From positions 1-64,000 of the forward strand of contig NZ_JAPPSQ010000009.1 in assembly GCF_026652115.1 (NCBI RefSeq): 64,000 nucleotides of DNA. The letters run 5' to 3'. This DNA comes from Algoriphagus sp. PAP.12. Its GTDB lineage: Bacteria; Bacteroidota; Bacteroidia; Cytophagales; Cyclobacteriaceae. Positions 1-10,049 of the stretch are shown piece by piece (the first letter of the stretch is position 1; every line of letters begins with the position of its first letter). A program made the translations under genes and the position numbers. The notes under the pieces were generated by a model. The model did not search any database and had not been told where the DNA came from. It was given only the letters and a program-made list of their open reading frames with translations.

Positions 1-15
1 TTTTGGGGCTTTTCT

Positions 16-2139
16 TTATTCTACTAGTTTGACTTGCATCACCTGTTCGGGATCCAAGTTGAAAAACTCTTTATGAACATTGAAAGGAGGCTCATCTCCT
101 ACAGGATGCTTGGCTACATAAGTTCCATTTTCCTGCATCACATAAGCGTTGCAATTATCTCTCAAATTGTAAGAAAGAATATTCATTAATTGCTTCTCCA
201 AAAGTGGTGCTTCGACTTTAAATAAAGACTCCAATCTCTTATCAAAGCTTCTTACCATCATATCAGCACTACCCGCATAAGTTCTGGTATTTCCATTGTT
301 ATGGAAATGGTAAATTCTGGAATGCTCCAAGAAATCTCCAACAATTGAAATCACTTGAATATTTTCACTCAAGCCAGGTCTTCCAGGTCTTAGGCAACAT
401 ATCCCTCTCACGATCAATTTGATGGTCACTCCTGACTGAGAAGCTCTATACAAAGCATAAATTATCTCGGAATCTTCAAGGGAATTTACTTTGATGAAGA
501 TCCCACTCGGAAGTCCATTTCGCGCATTCTCTGCCTCCTGCTCGATATATTCAATCAATTGATTTCGCATATCTCTAGGAGCAGTAATCAGGTTTTGATA
601 TTGAGATGGCATGCTATGGCCTGTGATTACATTGAAGAATTCCGAAACATCATTCGCCAACACCTCATTGGTAGTCAAAAGACCAATATCTGTATACAAC
701 CTTGCGGTATCTTCATTGTAATTCCCTGAACCCAAATGCACAAACCGGGTAATCTCATTGTCATCCTTACGAACAATCAACAATAGTTTAGTATGGGTCT
801 TTAAGTGGGTAATTCCATAAATCACAAAACAACCAGCCTTCTGAAGCTTTTTAGCTTCACGGATATTGTTTTCTTCATCAAATCGAGCCTTCACCTCAAA
901 GAGAACAGAAACGTGTTTCCCGTTTTCAGCAGCTTTCAAAAGTGCTCTGGTAATACGACTATCTTTTGCGAGACGATAAATGGTCATCTTGATTGCCATG
1001 ACATCTGGATCATCAGCAGCCTTTTCAATCAAATCCAAAATCGAATCGATGTTGTTATAAGGATGGTGAAGTAAAATATCTTTCTCCTTCAGCGTATCAA
1101 AGATCTCAGCCTGTCCTTCCTCTTGATAAGAAAGTGGCTTAACAGGATCAGGCATTTGAGGAAGTCTATCTCTAAACTTTTTGTTTCCCACGATCTGCCA
1201 AAAACCGGTATAATCCAACATACTGGATCTTTTCACCATAAATACAGAATCATTTTTCAGATTCCATCTTTCCAAAAGTGAATTCAACATCCACTTGCTA
1301 TATCCTTCTTCGATTTCAATTCGAACTACCCGACCAGTCTTTCTCTCCATCAATTTCCGCTTCACTTCCTCCAAGAAGTTAGCATCCATATCTTCACTTT
1401 CCTCAAGGGTAAAATCTCCATTTCGGGTGATTCTAAACAAACTAACAGCTTCGATATCTACATTTCGGAAAAGTGAAATGATATTCTCCCGAATCACCTC
1501 TTCGATTGGAATCATCAACAAAGAATTCTCTCTTTCAATCTCAAAGAAGCGAGGGATATTTGCCGGGATCTGCACAAAGCTCAACTTTCGCATATCCTTT
1601 CTTTCCCCTGGACTAGTCGTCACTACTCCAAATATCAAGAGTTTATTCATCAGAATAGGGAAAGTCCGGTACCCATCATAAACCATGGGAGTAAGCATGG
1701 GATAGATTGCTTTTTGAAAGTAATCTTTCACTTTGGCCTGCTCGGCATCCGTCAACTTAGAGGTATTGACCAAAGATATTCCTTCATCTTCTAATTGAGG
1801 AAGAACTTTATCAACAAATAAAGAATGTTGGTTTACATGAAACTGCTGACAATCTTTCATCAGTTTGGCTTTGAAGGGATCCTCTCTTAATCCGGAATAA
1901 TCCACACGCTCTTTATCGTAATCCAGGTAATTATACAAGGACCCCACTCGGATCATGAAAAACTCATCCAAATTAGAGGCAGTAATTGCCAAAAACTTTA
2001 ATTTCTCAAAAACAGAACGGTGCTCTTTCTTAGACTGATCTAATACCCGTTCGTTAAATTTCAACCAACTGAGATCTCTACTTACAAGATCACTTTTTTG
2101 GACTACTGATTCGTATCTGTCTCCTACTGCCAGTTTCAT
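16..2139 (-). CDS. ppk1: Polyphosphate kinase 1
   Basis: PPK1 reversibly polymerises the gamma-phosphate of ATP into inorganic polyphosphate. The 707-residue product has the family's usual length (E. coli about 690). The N-terminal domain carries RDLSWLKFNERVL and SNLDEFFMIRVGS. The phospholipase-D-like catalytic half has a THTKLLLIVR block and an LEHSRIYHF block, whose histidines match the family's phospho-accepting and assisting positions, plus HLGSGNYNEDTARLYTDIGL. The start fits because the family motif begins about 20 residues in. It lies downstream of gyrB on the same strand with about 100 bp between them and a terminator in that gap, so it is probably transcribed separately. Family assignment is firm. 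Confidence 0.97.
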   Translation of the reverse strand: MKLAVGDRYESVVQKSDLVSRDLSWLKFNERVLDQSKKEHRSVFEKLKFLAITASNLDEFFMIRVGSLYNYLDYDKERVDYSGLREDPFKAKLMKDCQQFHVNQHSLFVDKVLPQLEDEGISLVNTSKLTDAEQAKVKDYFQKAIYPMLTPMVYDGYRTFPILMNKLLIFGVVTTSPGERKDMRKLSFVQIPANIPRFFEIERENSLLMIPIEEVIRENIISLFRNVDIEAVSLFRITRNGDFTLEESEDMDANFLEEVKRKLMERKTGRVVRIEIEEGYSKWMLNSLLERWNLKNDSVFMVKRSSMLDYTGFWQIVGNKKFRDRLPQMPDPVKPLSYQEEGQAEIFDTLKEKDILLHHPYNNIDSILDLIEKAADDPDVMAIKMTIYRLAKDSRITRALLKAAENGKHVSVLFEVKARFDEENNIREAKKLQKAGCFVIYGITHLKTHTKLLLIVRKDDNEITRFVHLGSGNYNEDTARLYTDIGLLTTNEVLANDVSEFFNVITGHSMPSQYQNLITAPRDMRNQLIEYIEQEAENARNGLPSGIFIKVNSLEDSEIIYALYRASQSGVTIKLIVRGICCLRPGRPGLSENIQVISIVGDFLEHSRIYHFHNNGNTRTYAGSADMMVRSFDKRLESLFKVEAPLLEKQLMNILSYNLRDNCNAYVMQENGTYVAKHPVGDEPPFNVHKEFFNLDPEQVMQVKLVE

Positions 2140-2210
2140 ACTGTATAAAATTAAGGGACCGGAAAAATAAGCTTTTTAGCCGGAATTCGAATTTACATTT
2201 TTGTTAAGAC

Positions 2211-2236
2211 TAAAAAAGGGGCCTGAGAGCCCCTTT
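2211..2236 (-). terminator. Rho-independent terminator of gyrB
   Basis: An 8-bp perfect stem (AAAGGGGC/GCCCCTTT) closes a 6-nt loop. On the minus strand a run of six T follows. It starts 4 nt past the gyrB stop codon. Confidence 0.85.
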
Positions 2237-2240
2237 ATGA

Positions 2241-4253
<2,013 letters not shown>

Positions 4254-4356
4254 TTATTGATTCGGCAAGTTAAGCAAAAAATGTGAGTTTATCACTATAA
4301 AATTCAGGCAATCGCCGCCACAGGAAGCTTACCTAAAGTATCTAAAAAGCAATCAC

Positions 4357-4737
4357 TTAAAACTGATTTGTACTGAGCATCACTAAGTTGCAGGCAGGAA
4401 CCACCTCTACTCCCTGAGCTTTAGCCTTTTGAAAAAATTCTGGATTTTCCGTACCCGGATTGAAAATGATCCTCTTTGGATTCAGAGAAAGCAAATAATC
4501 AATCCATTCCCCCTGATGATCCGGCCCAATATAGAGTGTAATCGTATGAATATCCTCCAATTTGGGTTTAGTCTTCAAATCAAGAATTTCTTTACCATAA
4601 ACCTCTCCCTTTTTAATACCGATTGGGATAAAATCGTATCCTTTATCGGTATACATTCCAGCAGCCACATAGGCATACCTAGAAGGATTCGGAGTAGCTC
4701 CTACTAGTAAGGTTTTGATGGTTTTTGGACTAGACAT
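4357..4737 (-). CDS. CoA-binding domain protein (YccU-like)
   Basis: A small single-domain Rossmann protein of the CoA_binding_2 type. It shows LLVGATPNPSRYAYVAAGMY near the N-terminus, YGKEILDL in the middle and NPGTENPEF plus VVPACNLVML near the C-terminus. Family members bind CoA or a related nucleotide, and no reaction is established. I chose the ATG at 4737 (MSSPKTIKTLL) over an in-frame ATG ten codons upstream, because the family begins there and this start overlaps the end of the preceding GNAT gene by only 8 nt. That overlap suggests translational coupling with the acyltransferase pair upstream. Confidence 0.85.
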   Translation of the reverse strand: MSSPKTIKTLLVGATPNPSRYAYVAAGMYTDKGYDFIPIGIKKGEVYGKEILDLKTKPKLEDIHTITLYIGPDHQGEWIDYLLSLNPKRIIFNPGTENPEFFQKAKAQGVEVVPACNLVMLSTNQF

Positions 4738-5713
4738 CCCTACTTCCCAAAACCCTGTCCCTTTCAAAAGTATCCATGTGTCTATGCTTCTTGGATTCGT
4801 AAATATCAGCCAAAGTGATCAGGATTCCTGTCTCTTCAACCTCTCCAAATTCATCATTCAAAGCAGTCCCGAAGGTCATCATAGTCGGAGAAAGATTCAT
4901 ATAAGTATTGATCAAAGGAGGAATGTTCTCTCCATAAGATCTAACCCTGGTATTCAATAATTTATATCCTTCTTTGTAATCCATTCTTTCAAATGGACTT
5001 GGCCCGCTTCCAACTGCTGTTTCATAGCCCAGTTTCAATTCTGGTTTAGGAACAACCAAGGAATACTTATCCGGAAAATAATGATTCATGAATCGAAGCA
5101 AAAGATCTCTTGCTTCACGATTATAATGAGGGTACATAGTTACCTTTCCAAACAGAAACTTCACGTCCGGATTGAGCAAAACCACCGCTCCCAAGCCATC
5201 CCACAAATTATCCAAACTGAAAATTCCTTTTCGATTATCAATACTTGGCTGATATTTCGGTTGAACGAAAGAACGCCCCAATTCAATGGTATAGGGCAGG
5301 TAATCTTTGACAAAATTCTCTGAAAAATCGAATAGATGAGTCGTAGAAAGGTTGATATCCCCATCCTCTCCAATTGCAGTCTTGCAATGGATCAGTCGGT
5401 ACCCGGCAACTATTTCCTCATTCTCAGGATTCCAGGTGATCAATTGCTGATAGCAATTTTCACAAGTATCATTTTCATCCAAATCCAACTCGAGACCAGT
5501 CCCTCCTCCAGCAGCTCTAAAAGTCAATTCTCTCAGGCGACCAATCTCTCTTACCACATTTGGGGAGTTATGATAATCCACTAAATAGATCAAATTATCC
5601 CCATTGTTTGCATATCGAATGAATCGATCCGGGCTTAATTCGGCTTTTATCAGAGCTGTATCTACAGCAGGGATTATCTCAGCTTCTTTATCCATTTTTC
5701 GATCCAAGTTCAT
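4730..5713 (-). CDS. GNAT N-acyltransferase, hemolysin/OlsB type (GlsB-like)
   Basis: A 327-residue protein of the Acetyltransf_5 type (OlsB/hemolysin-like). It contains VREIGRLRELTFRAAGGGTG, the usual opening of this family, followed by EEIVAGYRLIHC and ELGRSFVQPKYQ, where an ACP- or CoA-linked acyl donor would be handled. In Bacteroides the GNAT acyltransferase GlsB puts an N-acyl chain on glycine, and a PlsC-like partner, GlsA, adds the second chain. The upstream overlapping gene is exactly such a PlsC-like protein, so I infer a glycine-lipid or related aminolipid pathway. A second ATG at 5695 is an equally good start. The family call is strong, the substrate is inferred. Confidence 0.8.
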   Translation of the reverse strand: MNLDRKMDKEAEIIPAVDTALIKAELSPDRFIRYANNGDNLIYLVDYHNSPNVVREIGRLRELTFRAAGGGTGLELDLDENDTCENCYQQLITWNPENEEIVAGYRLIHCKTAIGEDGDINLSTTHLFDFSENFVKDYLPYTIELGRSFVQPKYQPSIDNRKGIFSLDNLWDGLGAVVLLNPDVKFLFGKVTMYPHYNREARDLLLRFMNHYFPDKYSLVVPKPELKLGYETAVGSGPSPFERMDYKEGYKLLNTRVRSYGENIPPLINTYMNLSPTMMTFGTALNDEFGEVEETGILITLADIYESKKHRHMDTFERDRVLGSRDV

Positions 5714-6509
5714 ATACTTTTTCTTTCAATTTTTCGGCCCATTGAGTGTCAGTTTTCTCTTTGGTAAAACTTTCAAAAGAAATCTGCTCACCGACCTTAA
5801 TTGTTACCTTTTGTCCGCGTTGCTTATACATTTCATCCACAAGATAAAACATCTCAACATTAGCTTTGATCCCCAGCTTCTTCCTCCAATTAGCTAAATT
5901 GTAAAAGAAATTTGAATTCTTCCCTTCAATAAAGCAAAGAAGGACATCTTTTTTATACTTCTTCGCCTTGGTGATAAAGCTCTTTTTCCACTGAAGGTCT
6001 TTTATTCCTTTACCCGATTTTCGAGATACAAGACCAGCCGGAAATACCAAAACTGCATAATCTTCTGAATAAACCTCCTCAATTTTCGCCAAACTGTCCA
6101 GAGAATTCCTCCCATGTTTGTTGACAGGTACAAAAAGCGGTTCGAAGTTGTCAAAAGTCATCAGTAAATCATTCACCAAAAAACGAATGTCAGATCTGAT
6201 TTTGCCTAAAGCATACATCAGAGCAATTCCATCCAATCCACCCAAAGGATGATTTCCTGCAATGATCACCCCTCCTTTTCTTGGTATTTTTTCTTCACCG
6301 ATCAGTTCCACTTCCAATTCAAACTCCTCCATAAGGGCATTGACAAAGTCAATTCCTTTCAGGTGTCCAATCCTGTTCAACACTTCATTCATCCAAGTTT
6401 CATGAGTCACTTTCTTGATGTATGAAAGTACAAATCCGGGAATCCACTTGAGTAGCTTTGGATTCTTGGAATGAATCGCATTTTCTATATCGATAAATTT
6501 TTTCGACAT
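5688..6509 (-). CDS. PlsC-like acyltransferase (GlsA-like)
   Basis: A 273-residue lysophospholipid-type acyltransferase. It has the H(X)4D catalytic motif in GNHPLGGLDG, a LFVPVNKHGRNS block and FPAGLVSRK, a variant of the usual FPEG substrate loop. Its stop codon lies 26 nt inside the following GNAT gene, so the two are very probably co-translated. By analogy with the GlsB/GlsA pair, this enzyme would add the O-linked acyl chain to an N-acylglycine intermediate at the inner membrane. Role in ordinary phosphatidate synthesis is the alternative, but the partner gene argues against it. Confidence 0.8.
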   Translation of the reverse strand: MSKKFIDIENAIHSKNPKLLKWIPGFVLSYIKKVTHETWMNEVLNRIGHLKGIDFVNALMEEFELEVELIGEEKIPRKGGVIIAGNHPLGGLDGIALMYALGKIRSDIRFLVNDLLMTFDNFEPLFVPVNKHGRNSLDSLAKIEEVYSEDYAVLVFPAGLVSRKSGKGIKDLQWKKSFITKAKKYKKDVLLCFIEGKNSNFFYNLANWRKKLGIKANVEMFYLVDEMYKQRGQKVTIKVGEQISFESFTKEKTDTQWAEKLKEKVYELGSKNG

Positions 6510-6722
6510 CTAGGTTATAGGCTCAAAAAGGAATTTTATATCTGGGTAATCTTCGGTAAAATAAAGTAAAAACAGGAAAAGTTCTGCATGCATACATTTT
6601 TTAATCATTTTTTAAAACGCAGCTACCTGAAAACCAAATGATATCAAATCTGAATTTAACATGGAAATAATTCAAGATTTGCGGATAATACTCCATCCTC
6701 TCCTCTTCCAGTTATAATTCCC

Positions 6723-6730
6723 TATTTTTG
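6723..6730 (+). promoter_or_regulatory. Bacteroidetes -7 box (TATTTTTG)
   Basis: TATTTTTG matches the TAnnTTTG consensus and lies 19 nt before the ATG of the methyltransferase gene. I do not see a matching TTG element at the usual -33 distance, so this is a half-supported promoter. Confidence 0.4.
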
Positions 6731-6749
6731 CCTGCTCAATAGACGAGCT

Positions 6750-7646
6750 ATGAACGAACGCATTTTATCTCTGACTCCAGGTCCTTGGAAAGATTACGAA
6801 TTGATCGATACAGGAGGCTTTGAAAAACTGGAAAGATTTGGAGAATTTATTGTCAGCAGACCCGAACCGCAGGCAATTTGGGACAAAAGCATGTCCGAGT
6901 CAGAATGGAGAAAAATGGCTCATGCTCATTTTGCCAAAGAAAAAAACAACCCTGACAAAGGTAAGTGGGAACAACTCAAAAAAATGCCCCACAATTGGCA
7001 AATCGCCTATTCCAATGAAGCGGGTCTAAATTTGAAACTCAACCTGGCCCAGACTTCCTTCAAGCACATCGGACTTTTCCCCGAGCAGGCAGTCAATTGG
7101 GATTATTTATACAAATCCATCCAGAGATCTCCTGTTCAAAACCCTAAAGTCTTAAACCTATTCGCCTATACTGGGGCAGCCTCAGTTGCTGCAAAAGCGG
7201 CAGGTGCTGATGTAACTCATTTGGATTCGGTCAAGCAGGTGGTAACCTGGTCTAGACATAATATGGAAGCTTCCAAACAAGAAGGAATCCGGTGGATGGT
7301 AGATGATGCGATGAAGTTTATCAAGCGCGAGGCCAGAAGAGGCAATAAATATCAGGGAATCATTTTGGATCCTCCTGCTTACGGTAGAGGCCCCGATGGA
7401 GAAAAATGGGTTTTGGAGGAGCAAATCAATGAAATGCTTAAAACTTGCGCAGAAATCTTGGATCCCAAAAACCATTTTCTTTTACTGAACATGTATTCAC
7501 TTAGCTTTTCCTCCTTGATCGCAGTCAATTTGATCCGATCCAATTTTGGAGAGGTTAAAAACCCAGAGCACGGGGAATTATACCTACAGGACAGATTTGA
7601 CAAAAAACTTCCATTAGGCATCTTCTTCCGGTTCTCTAGCTATTAA
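6750..7646 (+). CDS. Class I SAM-dependent methyltransferase (RlmI/PF10672-like)
   Basis: A 298-residue protein resembling the catalytic half of 23S rRNA cytosine-C5 methyltransferases (RlmI/RlmK). It has VLNLFAYTGAASVAAKAAGA as SAM-binding motif I, THLDSVKQVVTWSRHN as motif II and ILDPPAYGRG as the catalytic motif IV. It lacks the PUA domain of RlmI and instead has a divergent N-terminal 100 residues. It is the first gene of a plus-strand run that includes the aminotransferase 10 nt downstream. The target RNA or other substrate is not evident. Confidence 0.8.
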   Translation: MNERILSLTPGPWKDYELIDTGGFEKLERFGEFIVSRPEPQAIWDKSMSESEWRKMAHAHFAKEKNNPDKGKWEQLKKMPHNWQIAYSNEAGLNLKLNLAQTSFKHIGLFPEQAVNWDYLYKSIQRSPVQNPKVLNLFAYTGAASVAAKAAGADVTHLDSVKQVVTWSRHNMEASKQEGIRWMVDDAMKFIKREARRGNKYQGIILDPPAYGRGPDGEKWVLEEQINEMLKTCAEILDPKNHFLLLNMYSLSFSSLIAVNLIRSNFGEVKNPEHGELYLQDRFDKKLPLGIFFRFSSY

Positions 7647-7655
7647 AACCCACCT

Positions 7656-8846
7656 ATGAACAACCGACAATTATTCCTATCCCATCTAGCTCAAACCACG
7701 GATTTTCCTCTGCTGATAGAAATCGAAAAAGCTGAAGGAGTCTACATGTATGGCCCCAATGGCGAAAAATACCTGGATTTGATTTCTGGAATCGGTGTGA
7801 GTAATGTAGGGCACCGTAACCCCAAGGTTTTAGAAGCAATCCAAAATCAGCTTGACAAATACCTTCACCTTATGGTATATGGGGAATATGTCCAGAGCCC
7901 TCAAGCCCAGTTGGCAAAGGCTCTTTGTGACACCCTTCCTGAATCATTAGACAATGTTTACTTGGTCAATAGTGGCTCTGAAGCAGTTGAAGGGGCACTC
8001 AAGTTGGCCAAGCGATTTACTGGAAAGCCCAAATTGGTTTCATGCGTCAATGCGTACCATGGAAGCTCCAGCGGCGCTTTGAGTGTGGGTGGAAATGAGA
8101 TTTTCAAAAGAGCCTATCGTCCCCTACTTCCTGGTGTTTCCAACATCAATTATGGTAGCCTAGAGGATTTGGAGAAAATTGATACTGACACCGCAGGAGT
8201 GATCGTAGAGACCATTCAAGGTGAAGCGGGAATCCGGGTTGGTACCAAAGAGTACTTTCAGGCATTGCGAAAAAAATGTGATGAAACGGGAACTCTCTTA
8301 ATTTTGGATGAGATCCAGGCAGGTTTTGGAAGAACCGGGAAATTCTGGGCTTTCGAGCATTTTGACATCGTTCCTGATATCGTTGTTTGCGCTAAAGGAA
8401 TGGGAGGAGGAATGCCGATTGGAGCTTTTATCGCCAACAAAGAAGTGATGGGAGTTTTCAAAAACAACCCGCTTTTAGGTCATATCACCACTTTTGGAGG
8501 ACACCCAGTAAGCTCGGCAGCTTCTTTGGCTACTATTCAGGTCTTGCAGGAAGAAAATCTGATCAGTCAGGTTGAGGAAAAGGCAGATTTAATTAAAAGC
8601 CTGCTGGTCCACCCCAAAATTAAGGGAATCCGAAATAAAGGACTGATGATGGCCGTGGAGTTCGAGTCTTTCGAAGTCTTAAAACCTATCATCGATCAGG
8701 CAATTGAACTGGGAGTGATTACAGACTGGTTTCTTTTCTGTGATGATTCCATGCGCATTGCTCCTCCACTGACGATCACCAAAGAACAGATCAAAGAGGC
8801 TTGTGACAGTATCCTGAAAGCCATCAACCTGGTAACTGAAAGTTAA
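7656..8846 (+). CDS. Class III PLP-dependent aminotransferase (ArgD/RocD-like)
   Basis: A 396-residue fold-type I aminotransferase. It has an N-terminal GEKYLDLISGIGVSNVGHR motif, VNSGSEAVEGALKLAKR for cofactor phosphate binding, ILDEIQAGFGRTGKFWAFEH with the PLP-contacting Asp, and VCAKGMGGGMPIGAF with the Schiff-base lysine. Acetylornithine or ornithine aminotransferases are the closest recognisable relatives, but no arginine genes are nearby and the substrate stays open. It is 10 nt after the methyltransferase and 1 nt before the next gene, which suggests an operon. Confidence 0.85.
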   Translation: MNNRQLFLSHLAQTTDFPLLIEIEKAEGVYMYGPNGEKYLDLISGIGVSNVGHRNPKVLEAIQNQLDKYLHLMVYGEYVQSPQAQLAKALCDTLPESLDNVYLVNSGSEAVEGALKLAKRFTGKPKLVSCVNAYHGSSSGALSVGGNEIFKRAYRPLLPGVSNINYGSLEDLEKIDTDTAGVIVETIQGEAGIRVGTKEYFQALRKKCDETGTLLILDEIQAGFGRTGKFWAFEHFDIVPDIVVCAKGMGGGMPIGAFIANKEVMGVFKNNPLLGHITTFGGHPVSSAASLATIQVLQEENLISQVEEKADLIKSLLVHPKIKGIRNKGLMMAVEFESFEVLKPIIDQAIELGVITDWFLFCDDSMRIAPPLTITKEQIKEACDSILKAINLVTES

Positions 8847-8847
8847 T

Positions 8848-9132
8848 ATGGGACAGAAAAAATGTCCTCACTGCCAAGAATGGTCTTCATGGAATCAAAA
8901 CATTGAAGATATCTGCGAACATTGTGGAGAAAAACTAAGTCACTTAGAGCTTGCCAGAAATCAAAAAAGGGAAGAAGAAAGAAAGGCCAATGAGGAAAAA
9001 TGGATGTTTTATATTCAAAAATCTGACCCTCCATTTGTCGTATTTCTTAAGAAAATGGGGAATTTGTTTTACACAGTCTTTATGGCTATCATGACTTTTA
9101 TTATTTGGTTAATAGCAGCACTTCCTGGATAA
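8848..9132 (+). CDS. Small zinc-ribbon membrane protein
   Basis: A 94-residue protein of unknown function. Two Cys pairs (CPHC near residue 6 and CEHC near residue 23) should form a zinc ribbon. A charged stretch follows (residues 35-55), then one hydrophobic helix at the C-terminus (about 70-92). Its start codon is 1 nt after the aminotransferase stop codon, so translation is probably coupled. I do not recognise a named family. Confidence 0.7.
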   Translation: MGQKKCPHCQEWSSWNQNIEDICEHCGEKLSHLELARNQKREEERKANEEKWMFYIQKSDPPFVVFLKKMGNLFYTVFMAIMTFIIWLIAALPG

Positions 9133-9134
9133 AT

Positions 9135-9506
9135 ATGTCAGTATTCAAGAACCCTTTCTTTTTTATTTCAGCAGCATTTTTTTGGATCAATCAAGGAGCT
9201 GAGAAACTTTTTGGTAGGACATCTACCTTCATTTCCTCCTATTCCGATGATTTATTGGCAATGCCGGTAATTCTGGGGATTACGCTTCAAGTTTTCCAAT
9301 GGATTCACCCTTTAAAAAATCAATTTCGATTTACTTGGGTACAATGCCTGGTAGGTTTCCTTTATGTTTCTATTGCCTTTGAAGGAGTTTTACCTCTTTA
9401 TTCTGAAACATACACGCGAGATTACTGGGATATTGTATGCTATGCCATCGGTACCTTCGGTTTTTATAAATTGATCAATCCTGAGGTGAGGCCAAAAATT
9501 TCTTAA
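9135..9506 (+). CDS. Small multi-pass membrane protein
   Basis: A 123-residue protein with about four predicted membrane helices and a DDLLAMPVILGITLQVFQWI core. Similar short Bacteroidetes proteins are sometimes labelled magnesium-citrate secondary transporters, a label I regard as unsupported. I chose the ATG at 9135 (MSVFKNPFFF), 2 nt after the preceding stop, over an in-frame ATG at 9105 that would overlap the zinc-ribbon gene and add a polar leader ahead of the first helix. Confidence 0.65.
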   Translation: MSVFKNPFFFISAAFFWINQGAEKLFGRTSTFISSYSDDLLAMPVILGITLQVFQWIHPLKNQFRFTWVQCLVGFLYVSIAFEGVLPLYSETYTRDYWDIVCYAIGTFGFYKLINPEVRPKIS

Positions 9507-9547
9507 GGTTAGAAAAACTTACCACACCTATTATTTGTTGAAAACCT

Positions 9548-9970
9548 ATGAGCAAAAAAGATAAAAAGGAATATCCGATCCAGATTTCCGAGGATGATTT
9601 AAAATTGAAATTAGATCCTGAATCCTATCATGTGCTTCGGGAAAAAGGAACTGAAAGACCTTTCACCGGTCAATATTATCTCAACAAAGAAACGGGCATT
9701 TACGAATGCAAAGTCTGTCACAATGAGATCTTTCATTCCAGCAAAAAATACGATTCAGGCTGTGGTTGGCCGAGTTTTACCGAACCGATTAGACCAGAAG
9801 CCATTGACGTTCAAATGGATTACTCCCATTTCATGATCCGTGAAGAAATTTTATGCTCCAATTGCGGTTCACATTTGGGACATCGGTTTCCTGACGGTCC
9901 AAGTGACCAAGGAGGAATCCGATACTGCATCAATTCGGTCAGTATGGATTTTAAAAAAGGAGAAGATTAA
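9548..9970 (+). CDS. msrB: Peptide-methionine (R)-S-oxide reductase
   Basis: MsrB reduces methionine-R-sulfoxide in oxidised proteins. The 140-residue product shows all the family landmarks: ERPFTGQYYLNKETGIYEC, two zinc-binding CxxC pairs (CKVC and CSNC), GCGWPSFTEPI, HLGHRFPDGP, and RYCINSVSMDF with the catalytic cysteine. It has no signal peptide and is therefore cytoplasmic. The gene stands alone with a 41-bp gap upstream and ends just before a perfect inverted repeat. Confidence 0.96.
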   Translation: MSKKDKKEYPIQISEDDLKLKLDPESYHVLREKGTERPFTGQYYLNKETGIYECKVCHNEIFHSSKKYDSGCGWPSFTEPIRPEAIDVQMDYSHFMIREEILCSNCGSHLGHRFPDGPSDQGGIRYCINSVSMDFKKGED

Positions 9971-9988
9971 GGTCAGGAAAGGATTTTT

Positions 9989-10035
9989 GTCACTCTGAGC
10001 GGAGTCGAAGGGTTCTTGACTCCGCTCAGAGTGAC
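9989..10035. repeat. Perfect 18-bp inverted repeat (REP-like palindrome)
   Basis: GTCACTCTGAGCGGAGTC (9989-10006) is exactly complementary to 10018-10035, with an 11-nt loop. It lies between the convergent 3' ends of msrB and the penicillin acylase gene. There is no long T-run on either side, so it is not a standard terminator. Palindromes with this CTCTGAGCGGAGTC-type core recur in many Bacteroidetes genomes (from memory), which fits an REP-like element. Confidence 0.75.
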
Positions 10036-10049
10036 TAGTTTTTAAAAAT

